NCBI GenBank assembly: GCA_028023455.1
Contig: JAQFVV010012423.1
Coordinates: 2,559,273-2,623,272 of the forward strand
Direction: 5' to 3'
Source of the DNA: Epiperipatus broadwayi
Taxonomy: Eukaryota > Onychophora > Udeonychophora > Euonychophora > Peripatidae
Length of the DNA stretch: 64,000 bases
The translations under genes were made by a program, and so were the position numbers. Position 1 is the first letter of the stretch, and the number at the start of each line of letters is the position of its first letter. The notes under the pieces were generated by a model. That model saw only the letters and a list, made by a program, of their open reading frames with translations. It did not search any database and had not been told where the DNA came from. Positions 48,350-60,543 of this stretch are shown piece by piece.

Positions 48350-48371
48350 TGATGATGATAAATATATATTG

Positions 48372-49210
48372 AAACAGGTATACTGTTTCACGCATATATA
48401 TTCAAAAGATCCCCCCCCCCATTTAAAAAAGACTAGCATGATTTGATCAAATTAAAAAAGAAAGAAAATGTAAAAAAGTTTATAGTTCAAAGAAAATCAT
48501 TATTGATTTTATAGTTTCAAATTGCGATGTAAATAAAAGCTGGCAGTTATTAAAAAAGATTATATTTTTAATTTTTGGAACGATGTTTTTAAATAAAGTG
48601 TTATATCAATTGAAAAACATGGCTTAATCTTTATGCTTTTTTTATCTATCCCACTAAAAAAAGTAGATTATCCAATCATTATGAAGAGAAAGGCAATCGG
48701 GCTTAAATGAGAGCAGTATGCAAATTAGGTACAGTGGGAAAAGGCTGTTTAATCAGTCCAAGAATCAGATATAAATAGTCAAGTTGCAAATTCAAAGGCA
48801 GATAAGATTCGATTTTAAAACATGAGACTTTGAAAGAGTTTTAAAAAGTTTTTCCAGAGAGATATTTTTCAAGTAGCTGTTAAAGAAAAATTTTGAAAAA
48901 AAAAATCAATTTTAAAAGGATATTAAAGCATCTCTGTTAATGATGGAAAAAGAAAGCTTTATCAAGGAAATTATAACGATGAAAAAATAAATAAACAGCT
49001 TCATCTCTTCATTCTAAGCCATGATTTTACAAGATTTGCCTGGATAACCATCATGAAAGGGATTAACACCATTCAGCTTAAATAAAATGACCCCTTTTTG
49101 AAGGAACAAACTGGATAAATAAAGGTAATGATTTTATGAAAATATTCGAAATTATATGTGTTTTTTAAAAGACAAACAAAATGTTTTTATTATAAATAAA
49201 AAAAAAATAT
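48372..49210. other. AT-rich non-coding DNA
   Basis: A run of C at about 48411-48420 is the only simple tract. No gene was recognised. Some of this stretch, near 48660-49120, is purine-rich without a clear frame. Confidence 0.5.
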
Positions 49211-49692
49211 TAATAAATATAGCTACATGAAAATACATTTATTATCGACAAATTATAAATGAGAGTAAAATCATGAATAAATGTAGCTGCATGAAAATAT
49301 GTTTGTTACTGGAAAATTATAAATGAAACTAAAATTATAAAAATCGTTTATTCTTGATAAAGGACAAATGTAAATGCTTACCAGCATATTGAAATAAAAT
49401 TACAAATGTTTAATACTTACCTGAATATTGATTTTGTGAGAGTAATTTAAACTACATTACTGGATTTGATAAATTTAATGAAATATTATATGGACTCTAA
49501 ATGCTCATCTGCATGTTGACATAAAATGACCAATGCTTAATACTCATCTGAATATTGATTTTGTGGGAGTAATTTAAACCACATTACTGGATTTAATAAA
49601 TCTAATGAAATACTATATGGACTCTAAATGCTTACCTGCATATTGAATAAAATTGCAAATGCTTAATACTTACCTGAATATTGATATTGTGG
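49211..49692 (+). repeat. Tandem array with 127-bp (about 2 x 64) period
   Basis: The word aaatgct(ta/ca)(cc/tc)(a/t)gcat starts at 49372, 49499 and 49626, giving two exact 127-base steps. The units share gagtaatttaaac(t/c)acattac and atatggactctaaatgct. Just upstream, agct(a/g)catgaaaata recurs at 49221 and 49285, a 64-base step with different sequence, so the array may have grown from half-size units. No coding frame is present. Confidence 0.8.
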
Positions 49693-50207
49693 AAAGAAAA
49701 TAACGAAACTTATGCACATAAATGCACTTCCCTCTGTGAAGTAACTAACTAAACTGCTTCCAACCTTTTCATAAATGAAATGAAAATGAGTCATCACAAA
49801 GATATGAATAAACTTTATTAGAAATTGCTAATTAATTGTTATTAAATAAAATTATTGATACTAAAAATTAAATCTTAGTTATCCAGTTGTTCAATTCTAT
49901 TTTGTTTTTGTTGCATCACTCATCATTCATTGCACTTGTTCATGAGAATCTCATGCCTCCTGAGCTACATCTGGCATAACTAGACCTAGGTAAGTCAGGT
50001 TGTAGTGAGATGGAACTCTACCAAACATATAAATGTCTAGATGCTTCCAGCCACTATGGTGCTACATCCTCTGATGAGCAGGAAATATTGTTGTAGAGGG
50101 AGTTAACATCTGCATTGGGTAATGCCAATTGATAGTTCCTTCATGCAACATGTTCATCAGAAAATTGTTACAACCAAGGTAATAAAGGGTTGTGTGGTGG
50201 TCCGGTT

Positions 50208-50248
<41 letters not shown>

Positions 50249-50374
50249 TGCCCAATTAAATGGGTCTTGATTAGTTATAATAATTTAAATTACTGTTGAT
50301 TAGAGGGTTCCAATCAATAGCCTTGATTGTTCACATTGTATTTAAACATTTATGTCTTTATTTATAGACTACAA
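49693..50374. other. Unassigned non-coding DNA with (AT)n
   Basis: About 49920-50200 is less AT-rich (ctcatgcctcctgagctaca, gaacatgttg-like words) and may be an old repeat, but I cannot identify it. An (AT)n tract fills 50211-50246. Confidence 0.45.
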
Positions 50375-50736
50375 CAGTGTTCTTCAACCTTTTCACATCT
50401 GCAAACTGGCAAAAAATAAGGATAAGATTTCACCAACTGGCAGAAATTTACAGATAAATTTTCTTAAAGATGTAACCTGTTTAACCTTAGATAAGCATAA
50501 TTGTTATAACTGACCAAAACAACACACTAGTTTCTCATGCTGAACAGAGAAAACAGTACAATAACAATCATTCACATTAATGTGCTTGCATTTCTATGTT
50601 TATTATTCCATTGTTAAAACATGCAAGAATAAAATGTTATTCACCTGAATGTTGGGAAAAGTCATAGCAATGTAATTACATGGCAATGATTATGATAAAT
50701 GTAATATCTGAAATTAATGTTAAATACACAAGATGG

Positions 50737-50786
<50 letters not shown>

Positions 50787-52136
50787 AGGTTGTCTTTTGA
50801 TAGTAGTAAAGGCAAAATAGAAATTGTGTAACTAAAATCACTGTATAGCCCCCAAAAAATTGCCGTATTTTAAATCTGAAAAAAATAAAACAAAACATGT
50901 AAAAGTCTGAAGTTTTGATGTTATTGTAATTTTTTTGTGTGTGCTGGTGTGTTGAAAGGATCAAAAAATGTAATTAATAGGAAAAGTTTTTTAAAAAATT
51001 GTTTTTTCTTATTTTTAAAAAAAGGTAACAGAAAGTGGTTTTAGAAATAAAAGTTTTAGTATATTAATGGTGTACAAATAAAGCCAAAAAAAAATATTGC
51101 CTTATAAGCCAAAAAAAATAAAAAAATAAAAAATGGAAGTATTTTTAAAAAAGACAAAAGTTTTGATTTTATTTTAATTTGAGGGTGAGGGGTGGTGGTG
51201 GATTGAGAAATACTTTGTAAAAGTTAGAGACAGAATTTTTTTGGTTGTTTTTCTTTTTTAAAAAAGGTGATAAAAATTGATTTCAAAAATAAAAATTATA
51301 GCCAAAAAAGATCTTATTTTAATTTGGTGGTGGGTGGGGAAAAGGTAATAAAAATTTGTTTTAAAAATAAAAGTTTTAGTATATTAGTGGTATACAAATA
51401 AAGGCAAAAAAGATATCGCATTATAGGCCCAAAAAAGTGGCTGTATTTTTAAACAAAAAAAAAATCCTGAAACTTGAAAAAGTCAAAAGTTTTGATATTA
51501 CTTTATTTTGGGGTGGGGGTGGGGTATTGATAAATACTTTGTAAAAGTTAGAGACAGAAGTTATTTTTTGGTTTTTATTTTTAAAAAAAAGGTAAAAAAA
51601 ATGATTTCATAAATAAAAGTTAAAGCCAAAAAACCCCCCACTAAAAATGAAATATTGTATTAACAGAAAGAGTAGAAAAAATTTAAGAGATCAAAAAAAG
51701 TCACCATATTTTTAAAATTGTGGCCCGGTAACATTACATTTTATTGTTTTAACACATAAACAATGCTGACAAGTGGTTATGATTGGCTATCAAAAGACAA
51801 CTGGTGTTTGTATAATAAAAAACTTTTTATTTTTAATTTTTAATTTTTTTAGAAAAATAATAAAAAAATTAATTCTACCCCTCCATAAACATCTGTGATA
51901 AATAGAAAAACAAATTAATTTATGTATGATTGATTAGATTTTGTTTTTGTTCTGTTTCTTTTTTTTTTAACCGGGTAAAAATGCGATGAAAAAAATAAAT
52001 AAAAACTGTTTACATTAATTAAAAGTTTAAAATCTTATTATTTTGTTATTACTAACTTTCTTGCCAGTCTACCATGGCCTGGCAAAAACATCTGCGGCTT
52101 GGTGCTGGTCCGCAGCCCAGTGGTTGAAGACCACTG
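50375..52136. mobile_element. Non-autonomous hAT element with perfect 8-bp target duplication
   Basis: The 8-mer gactacaa lies at 50367-50374 and again at 52137-52144. Between them the ends are inverted: cagtgttcttcaacc at 50375, and on the minus strand from 52136, cagtggtcttcaacc (14 of 15). CAGTGG-type ends with 8-bp duplications define hAT transposons. The 1.76-kb interior has no transposase frame. It contains a (TA)n tract at 50738-50784 and several imperfect copies of a G/T-rich, A-rich unit at about 50890-51710. It is probably mobilised in trans by an hAT transposase. The ends differ from those of the 6903-9339 element, so the two belong to different hAT families. Confidence 0.9.
50890..51715. 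repeat. Imperfect internal repeats of the hAT element
   Basis: The phrase aaagttttgatattattttaatttg and the following ggggtggggg, ataaatactttgtaaaagttagagacag, a poly-T/poly-A pair and aaaattgatttcaaaaataa recur with spacings of about 250-330 bases (starts near 50905, 51157 and 51485). The units are low-complexity and drifted. They lie wholly inside the 50375-52136 element. Confidence 0.65.
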
Positions 52137-52502
52137 GACTACAATATATAAATACAAACTTTTTTCTGATTAATGTTATATACTGATTAGATTAACAACT
52201 AATGCTGGTTTATTGAGCACATGAAATACTCTCAATCCAAAGCACAAGATAGAATCTTTGAAAAGTTAAGAATAAACTATTTTATCTTTATTACTTATAT
52301 TCATTTATATAAGCCAATCTTAAGCACTTTAGAATAAAAGTGTGAAGATGTTAAATTGATCATATTTATTCTTTTAAAGCTATATTTTAACTATTGACAT
52401 TCATGAAATTTTTCAATTTATAACTTGTCAATTTTAAATGAAATAACAAAACATACAAATACAAACTTTCCTAGTGGTTAATATTATCTAATTATATGTA
52501 TA

Positions 52503-52610
52503 TAAGTAATATTTACTGAGGCTATAACCTCGATAATATGCATATAAAAATGCGATAGTAGGGACCTCTACGCATATTATCAAGGTTATAGCCTGAGTAA
52601 ATATTACTTA
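52503..52610. repeat. Strong hairpin, about 39-bp arms
   Basis: taagtaatatttactgagg ctataacctcgataatatgc at 52503-52541 pairs with gcatattatcaaggttatag cctgagtaaatattactta at 52572-52610, with only two mismatches and a 30-base loop that itself contains tgcg...cgca. It lies about 370 bases from the hAT element. It may be a tiny fold-back transposon. No other copy was noticed in the window. Confidence 0.85.
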
Positions 52611-55600
52611 CATAATCAATGTGCGTTTAATAAATTTATAATTACAATTTTATATGTATATAGTGAATATTAATGAAAGCTAAGCCAATGGTTTGTTGTG
52701 AATAAGAGTGGACTCCAAGTTACTGCAAAATTATTAGCTGGTGTATGGGTCTAGCTTCTGTTTTTAATGTTATCTAACTTTTTTTAGGCATTTTAGTATT
52801 GTAAGACATGAGGTTGAAGCTTAAGTAGTATCTTATGATCTGTATTGAGAAAAGAATAAAGATAATAATTCTTATATTGAGAAATAGACTTATCTGCATT
52901 TTAACAATGAAGTTGTTGATTTTTTTGTGAATTTGAATGAACAATTTCAGTGATAAGAATGTGACAAAGAAAAATGAATGAACATTCCATAGAAAATGTT
53001 GAAAGATTGCTTATCTCTATGACAGAGGACAGATAATAAATCTATATTTGTAAAGTGTCACTTATAGAAGAGAAAATAATTAGTAGGAAGAGCTTTAACA
53101 TTTATTTTAAGAAATCTAGATATTTGGATAATAAGTATCAATATTTAAACTTCTTAAACAATATATTTATTATTATATAATAAAAAAGAATGAAAATTAT
53201 TACATATATTATCACTATTTTCTATTTGATATGTTTTCTAATAAATTGCATGAAAAAATGATGTGTTTACTTATTAGGATAATTGAGATTTTGATAAAAG
53301 TATTGTTAAGAGATAGTGGAGTTTCAGAACAGTTAACAGGAATGAGACTATTAACACTTGAGAAGAAACTAGTCAGATTAATTATGTCATTAATGGCTCT
53401 CTGAAGATAAAACATAAAAATGTCATGTAATGAAAGATTGTGGAATTTATTATGTTTTTGTACGTTTCTTGTGTTAAACACTAATGCATTTTAGTTCCAG
53501 TTTTAGTTTGGTAATGAGGTAATACTTTTATTTTGAATGAAAAGGTAAATTTAATAATGAGTAGGAAACAATTAACTTTAGAAAATATTAAAATGTTGAC
53601 TAGTCACACCTTTGCATATATATATAATACGAGATTCGTGGAATTTGAATTGATGACGTTTGCTTCCACTTTTGTTTTTGAATTTAATGGCAGTTGAGGC
53701 AGGTTAGAAAGTAACCGAAAGTACTTCTGCGGATTTAAGGATTGTTTGTAATTGTCTGTAAACCGTTAAATATTATTTCAATTATAATTACAACATTGTT
53801 TTTAATTAACAGATATTTTATTTATTATATATATATTGTAATGGTTATTAAAAATATAGTGATAGAAAATTATTAATTATTACGATATGTTTATAATCTG
53901 TCATTTGTAACAGTAAGACAACTTTGTAACAGCATACAAATTAATGTAATGATGAAAAAGGCTGCTATTTTGTAACCGATTATAAATATATAGATGAGTG
54001 ATAAAATGATAGTTGCTATAATTCAATAATTAAACACTAAACAGGATATATAATATGCTCTAGCGGTTCATCATTTGTAACCAAGTAAAATTAAATGAAA
54101 AATGAATTTACTGTGTTAGCTAAAATACAATTTATAATTAAATAAGGATGACGCTAACATATAAATAAGAATATATGCATATCATGCTCCATTTGGGTGT
54201 CTATGTCTAATTAATTAAATATAACATTATAGCCCATTTGCAACTATCCTAAACATTAATTCTGTCATGCTAATAATGAAATAAGTAAATTATCTCATTT
54301 CTCAATACTTAAATAACAACAATGAAAATTAAAACTATCATTATTAAAGATTTAAAATATTTCGATATTGGGAAAGTCATTTGAATAATAAAACATACTG
54401 GCCATTGTCATCAAATAAAATAATATTAAATATAACAACTGAATAAAATTACCCACTGTGAGATCCCTGGAGTGCCTTATGCTTAACTCCAATAATAGAT
54501 TCTTTTAACCGAGAATCCTTCTCATTCCTCTTTCCATGTATATACGACCATTCATGGTCACACGCACATGCTGGTGCTGTTTATAACAACTTATAAAAAA
54601 AATATCATATAAAGTTAATATGATGAAGTTGGAAAGGGATTAAATCACTCTTTATTCAGTTTAGCTAAGTACATGTGTTTTTCCACAAGCACCACTAGAT
54701 TGTTTTAAATCTAGATAAATATCTGTTTAGAGTGTACTGAGTTCAAACTCATTCGGTACATTTTTATCACACATGACTTGGATGACTAATGAAAAAAAAT
54801 GTCACTCTTATATTTTACTCATGTCAATAAAATCATAAGATCCCCATATCACCAAAATTTATATATATCAAAGACTCTTATAGATATTACTAGCTCAGCT
54901 GATGTATATTGATGAACAGACAATTATACTCTTATTAATGGCTTTCAAACAAGCATCGTGAAGACCATTACTGATATGGATGGCCATTAACTAGTTACTT
55001 AACTTAATTATTTATTACAATATAAAAATGATAATGATGATGATAATAATAATGATGATGATATCAACCATAGCTTTATAATGAACTTACAACAATAAAT
55101 TTATCTTTATAAACTCATAGGCACTTTTTAAAATCATCCCTTGTCAAACTGGGATTTAAATATTACATTCACTAGCATTTATATAAGTTTATGTTTATTT
55201 ACTAAAATACTTTTATAGTTAAAACTAGGATTCAATAATACTAGTGATGATGACTGATCATCATGCCTCTCTATGCATGATATTCAACTTTCTATACACC
55301 CCTATTTACTAAATATATTAATTATGTTAAACATTAGATTTAATGATTATAATTTATTTAATGATGATGGTGATCATAATTCATGTACAGTACTATGTTT
55401 AAACGGTGTTTTAATCAATAATATGATATCCATCTTTGATGAGGATGATCAAAACTCATGGGCATAACATAATTTTAGCTTTTTATTATATACCTATAAT
55501 TATTAAAACTTGATCATTATCAAGTATAATCCTTAAATACTTAAAGGTAAATCAATATTCTAGCTTACTCAACATTTTGCAGCACTTGCTTAATATTTGC

Positions 55601-56559
55601 GAGTGCTGATGATTCTTAATATCTGCGAGTGATGATGATGATCATTTAAAACAATAAAATCAAGACAAGAAAAACATGATATTTTTAATAATAACTTGGA
55701 AACCAATTACAATATATAATGATATTTTATTAATACTATTCTTCTTTCTTTATTTAAAATCAAATTAATAATTAGATAAATGACTTATTATCACATTGAT
55801 TAAATATAGAATTAATACAAAAATTTATATACGCATAACCAAATAAATTTAATATACAAGTTTGTTATTTTGGATATTTTAAAATAAGCTGGCTTAAAAA
55901 TGACATTTTAAAAAAAATATTTCATTGAATGCTTACTTAAGACTTTCCTAACTTATTATATCATAAAAATAAATTTCATATGTAACTTGTGTGTTTTATT
56001 TCACTTCCATTCAAATGTAAAGCCCTGCTTTTAAATTTACCATATTTAAACTAATCATGCATAATCTATTCTTTTGACATGTTTGTATAAGCAGTTACAC
56101 ATGCACACCCCCCCTGTGATATGCCAACATATATATTTAAAATGTGTTCCCTTATATTAGAGATTAATACATAAATCACATATATAAAAAATATTCTTGC
56201 AATCTTGAGCAAAAGAAAATAAAATACATTATATCAATTTTGATATTCAAAAAAACCATTATAAAGGCATATATTTATAGGTTTCTCATTATCATAACAA
56301 ATGAAGAACAATACAAAAAAACATTTCAATATTACAATATATAACAAAAAAAAAGAAAGAAAATTTAAGTTTAAAGATAGAACTGTGTTTGTGTTATGTT
56401 ATGTGATATTGAGAATAACTATCGATAAACAAGCCTTTAATGTTTCTGTATCAAAAGAAAAAATGCTTTGACCAATAAATTAAGGTTTACTTTTAATAAG
56501 TAAGAATAAAAGATCTGTTAATGAAAGTTCATAGTTACCCGATTATTTTTCAGTTCTGA
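52611..56559. other. Mostly AT-rich non-coding DNA
   Basis: No gene is supported. A small CpG cluster with a TATA-like run occurs at about 53615-53770. The word tttgtaac(a/c) recurs four times between 53903 and 54085. A short (GAT)n tract lies at about 55028-55062. The 88-codon minus frame at 53215-53481 and the 64-codon frame at 55273-55467 have no recognisable features. Confidence 0.45.
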
Positions 56560-56599
56560 TAAATGTCTCAAGTTTGAATTTTCAGACTGCTTGTCTCAT

Positions 56600-56870
56600 G
56601 TATAGCTTCAATAAGTTGATTTGCTCCATTTTAAAAAAAGGAAAGTTCTTGCAGTTACTTTTAAAATAAACATGAATTAATTGACTTGCTTATTTCCATG
56701 ATTTTAAAATTATTGTTGATACTTTTGATAATGCTGAATTCATTGACTGGCTTGCTTCTACCATTTCAAAAAAAATATTACAAATACTTTTAGATAAGTA
56801 TAAACTGGTGGATTTGCATGTCTCTTCCATTTAAAAAAATCATTGTAGACACTTTAGATGACTATGAGGA
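56600..56870 (+). repeat. Diverged tandem repeat, about 64-bp period
   Basis: Variants of gatttgct...ccattttaaaa followed by acttttgataa recur near 56618, 56682, 56746 and 56810. The units are drifted but keep the order gacttgct, ccat, a run of A, and gatacttt. No coding frame continues through the units. Confidence 0.55.
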
Positions 56871-57295
56871 AAACTTTAACAAAAATTTGATTGATATCCT
56901 AATCAAACTTGGCTATATATGTTTTTTTATTCATCTTTTCTTTCTTCGTCTTTTGTCAAAGATGATGATTAGATTATGTTTATAGCTGGTTTTTAATTGG
57001 TCCATTCTTTTGGTTACTATGGACCAGTATATGAGTCCATGGCTAAATCAATGAGTTAACCCATAGATGTCAGATTTCAAGAAGCAGAAGAAGTGGCTTT
57101 AGCAATGCAAATTCATTGTATTATACACAGCAAAATATATTAATATCATTTTATAGAATTGTCAATAACTTCTTCCAAGAAATTCAATTTGTTTCCTTTC
57201 TTTTTCTCAATATTACTTATATATATGCACATCTTCATCTATACTGACTTTAAAACAAGAGTCATTTTTCTCCTTCCTCAATTTTTAAAGAGTGA

Positions 57296-57505
57296 AAAAA
57301 AAAATCAATCGCTCACTCTCTTTTGAAAAAAAATATGCACTGTCCATTTCCCTTGGTTTTCACAAACTCATTCACTACATCTCTGTCTAATAATAATGAA
57401 TAAACTGATCACCACATCTCTTCTTTAATAATATTTAAAAAAAAACTGATCGCTTACATCTCTTCCTTAATCATTGAAAAAAAAACTGATCATTTCTAAA
57501 TATTG
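57296..57505 (+). repeat. Diverged tandem repeat, about 50-60-bp period
   Basis: Variants of aaaaaaactgatc(g/a)c followed by ttacatctctt(c/t)ctttaat recur near 57300, 57395, 57440 and 57490. This is a low-complexity minisatellite. Confidence 0.5.
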
Positions 57506-58479
57506 TTTCATTCGTTTATATTGCGAATCTTTAATCAAAAAAAAGAACCACCTGGAAATCTTATCTTGAGATAAAGATCAAAGCTTCACAAGTTTGACAG
57601 TCTGTCGCAATGAATAAAAACTTAGGATTAATTGTTACTTTTATTACATCCATGTATCACTTCCTTCTCTAGATATCTACAATCTAGATAATACAAAAAC
57701 AACAAAGCCTGCAATCTTAGTCATTAAAAGATTTGTGTAAAAATGTTTTATGTTTAAAATATCTATACTCACACATGTACATTTTTATAACCTAATCTTC
57801 CAATCTTGATCACTTTACTTCACACTTTCTTTACGATCTGCTTTATTTAATAAAAATATGACTAAATAATTTCAACACATTATTTAATAAAATATAATAA
57901 ATCCCTATATTAAATATCATTTCTCATTACTTTCTCTCTTTACAACTGCTTATTTAGTAACTATTTATAAACTATATAATAATAAATACACACATAAATC
58001 TATATATATATAGAAATAAATTTTTTTTTTTTTTAATTGAAGAATCTATATATGTGTGAAAATGAGTCATATATATATAGTAATGGTATGGAGAAACAGG
58101 AGGTGAACTTAGGATGATGGAAAATCACATCATCAACCCCAGTTAATACAAAATATATGAGTATAATATAATGATGAACATGGGAGAAAGAGAGATAAAA
58201 AAAACAAAGACTAACTATGAGTTCACTAACATTACAGAGCAGAATAATAAAAAAAAACCAATAATCAACATTGTGACTGGATTTGGAAATGGTGAGTTAT
58301 AGACCAGGCTAATTATTTAGCCCATTCCAAGTTTGTGGAAGATTACATAAACAATAATTTGGATGCACAAAATTAAGTGCTAATCCATAAGAATATAACA
58401 ATCAAAAATAATAATACTGGGATATTAAAACAAGCTGATCATCATAAATGCCATCTGGCCACTTAGTACCATTAACTAC
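57506..58479. other. AT-rich non-coding DNA
   Basis: Nothing was recognised apart from (TA)n near 58000-58012 and 58067-58080 and a run of T at 58020-58034. Confidence 0.55.
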
Positions 58480-58545
58480 TCTGTTTAGCACAGGTGGCAA
58501 TACTGTATGGAGAGTTTTGCTCTGTTTACCATTAATGTACTGGCC
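58480..58545 (+). repeat. Dispersed repeat family C, end fragment
   Basis: ggtggcaatactgtatggag agtttt matches the right end of the 44437-44689 fold-back almost base for base, and the left end of 19795-19975 in reverse. Preceding actactctgtttagcac resembles the arm attactctggttggcac. It is a short truncated copy. Confidence 0.6.
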
Positions 58546-60494
58546 AACTATAAACTTAATTTTTAAAGAACTAAAAAAATGAAACGCAAAGTAAAATATA
58601 GTGCCTGGACTGTAAAGGATATTCCTTTGCAGGAATCAGGATTACAGAAAAATAATCAAATCATCTGGATGTTGAAAAACATTACACATATATCCCAATT
58701 TATATAACGGATCATTATGCATAATTCAGCTCAATGAGCAAAAGCTTTATAATGGTTATTGTGAACAAGAAATAATACTAGTGTATAATATTTTAAAGCT
58801 AGTCTAGGATTAAATAAATTCACTGGAATAACTTGAAGAAATTTAAATAACAATTTATTAATTAGAAACCATAATAATAAAATGAAATTAATATTTGCTC
58901 AGTATGATATAAATATAAATTCAATATTCTGATTTTGATTAAAATAATACAAAAAAAAAAATATTTTTACATTGTTAAAAAATATATGGCATCACATTGC
59001 AATTTACGCATACTTCTAGCCATGCATCTGCATGTGGTATAAGAATATAAAGTTAACGTATTAGAATTTTCATAAACTAGTAAAAAAAATCAATTCATTT
59101 ATAAAACATAATAATTAATTTTAACATATATGTGGTTGATGATTGATTTTAATATATATGGTTGGGAACCCATTCAATGCGTGCACACATTGGCGTTTAT
59201 GTAAAAAATAGATTTATTAATGTTATATTGTATATATATATTAAGAAAATTAATTCTTTGTTATATATATATAACCAATACACACATTCCTGCATATTAT
59301 TATTATCTTCTTAAAAAATAAAGTTATTAGTATATTTTAAGTAGAAGTTGTTTTGTTTTTTTAACAAAAACTCATTAGATCCAGTTTGGAGAATTCGTTT
59401 AACATTCAGGTTTTTGTTTCTTCATTTACTATAAGTAAGATTTCCAAGTTCATCTTTCTTTAAAAAAATTCAAAAGTAAAATACAAACTAGAAATCAATC
59501 CTGTTTTTAGATGTATGATTCAAGCAAACCTTATTCATTTTTAAAATTTGTAATTTAAAGATTTTAATTGCAAACGTATTCCAAATAATCTCATTCTCAA
59601 TATATAGCACATTCTACTCACTAGCTGTATAAACTTCATATATATTTGACAGGTGATAATTATACCTATTTGACTGGTATTAATTATACATTTCTATTTT
59701 TTTGCATATAGATTAATCAGCATATTTATAACGCCATAGCAAGTTAATCCTTCAGCAAGCCAATTAATACTGGAATCTTTTGGAAAGCTGGTTCATTATA
59801 ATCATGTCTATAATAGAGTAGTATAAGGTCCCATTGACATTTTTTGAAAAGATTTTAACCAGGTAAATATTGGCAATAGTCAGCTCCATTTAGTCTATAA
59901 TTTGATAGATTTTATGCAGGCTGCCTAGTACACACATGAGCTATGGAATACAAAAATCAGACCTTTTATTTTCATGTGAATCCAAACCTACCATTGTGAT
60001 ACTAGCAGCAGCAGCTAATTTGTAGTCTGCCCCCTTAGTTATAACTTCATAATAATCATGCTGTATATTGTTGTAATCCAATCCAATCATCTTTTCAAAC
60101 CACCTTTTTATATATAGTGATGGAATTTAAATAAACCAGATTGGTGTCATACATTCTTTTTTTATTTTGACTAAAAAGTTTATGATTTTTTTCAGTTCAT
60201 CTTAATCTTTTCAAAAATAATTTTATAAGATTTTATCAAAGTATTTAATTAAAAAAATTAATGTAATTAAAAATAGAGTGAAATTTCATAATTACTAATA
60301 TATCTATTATAACATAAAAACATACTTGTTTAGATTTCAATATCAGAATTAATAAAACATTAAACAGACCTTTTAAAATGCTTGATTTAAAATAATTTAC
60401 AATAAGTTGAAGTATGAAAATTATTATTTAACTCTTAACTGTTAATATCTACCAAAACAATTGTTTGTGTTTATTTCTTCTTTTCCTTTCAACT

Positions 60495-60543
<49 letters not shown>

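Larger units (their letters stand above)
45001..48371 (+). mobile_element. RTE-type LINE, apparently full length, recent
   Basis: The 10-mer atatatattg lies at 45001-45010, just before gctgcagaaaggag. It occurs again at 48362-48371, directly after the 3' (TGA/GAT)n tail, as expected for a target-site duplication. In between are a GC-richer 5' leader of about 380 bases, one long endonuclease-reverse transcriptase gene, and essentially no 3' UTR. The stop codon sits inside a short TGATGATGATGAT tail, a hallmark of RTE-clade elements (BovB relatives). The AT-rich target makes chance agreement of the 10-mers possible. Only one stop and one frameshift separate it from an open gene, so it is young. 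Confidence 0.85.

Noticed and set aside
49211-49692. Possible protein-coding tandem domain
   Set aside because: The 127-base period is not a multiple of three and stops occur in all frames.
50737-50964. 75-codon minus-strand ORF ending in Y-I repeats
   Set aside because: The repeat is a translated (TA)n microsatellite inside the non-autonomous hAT element.
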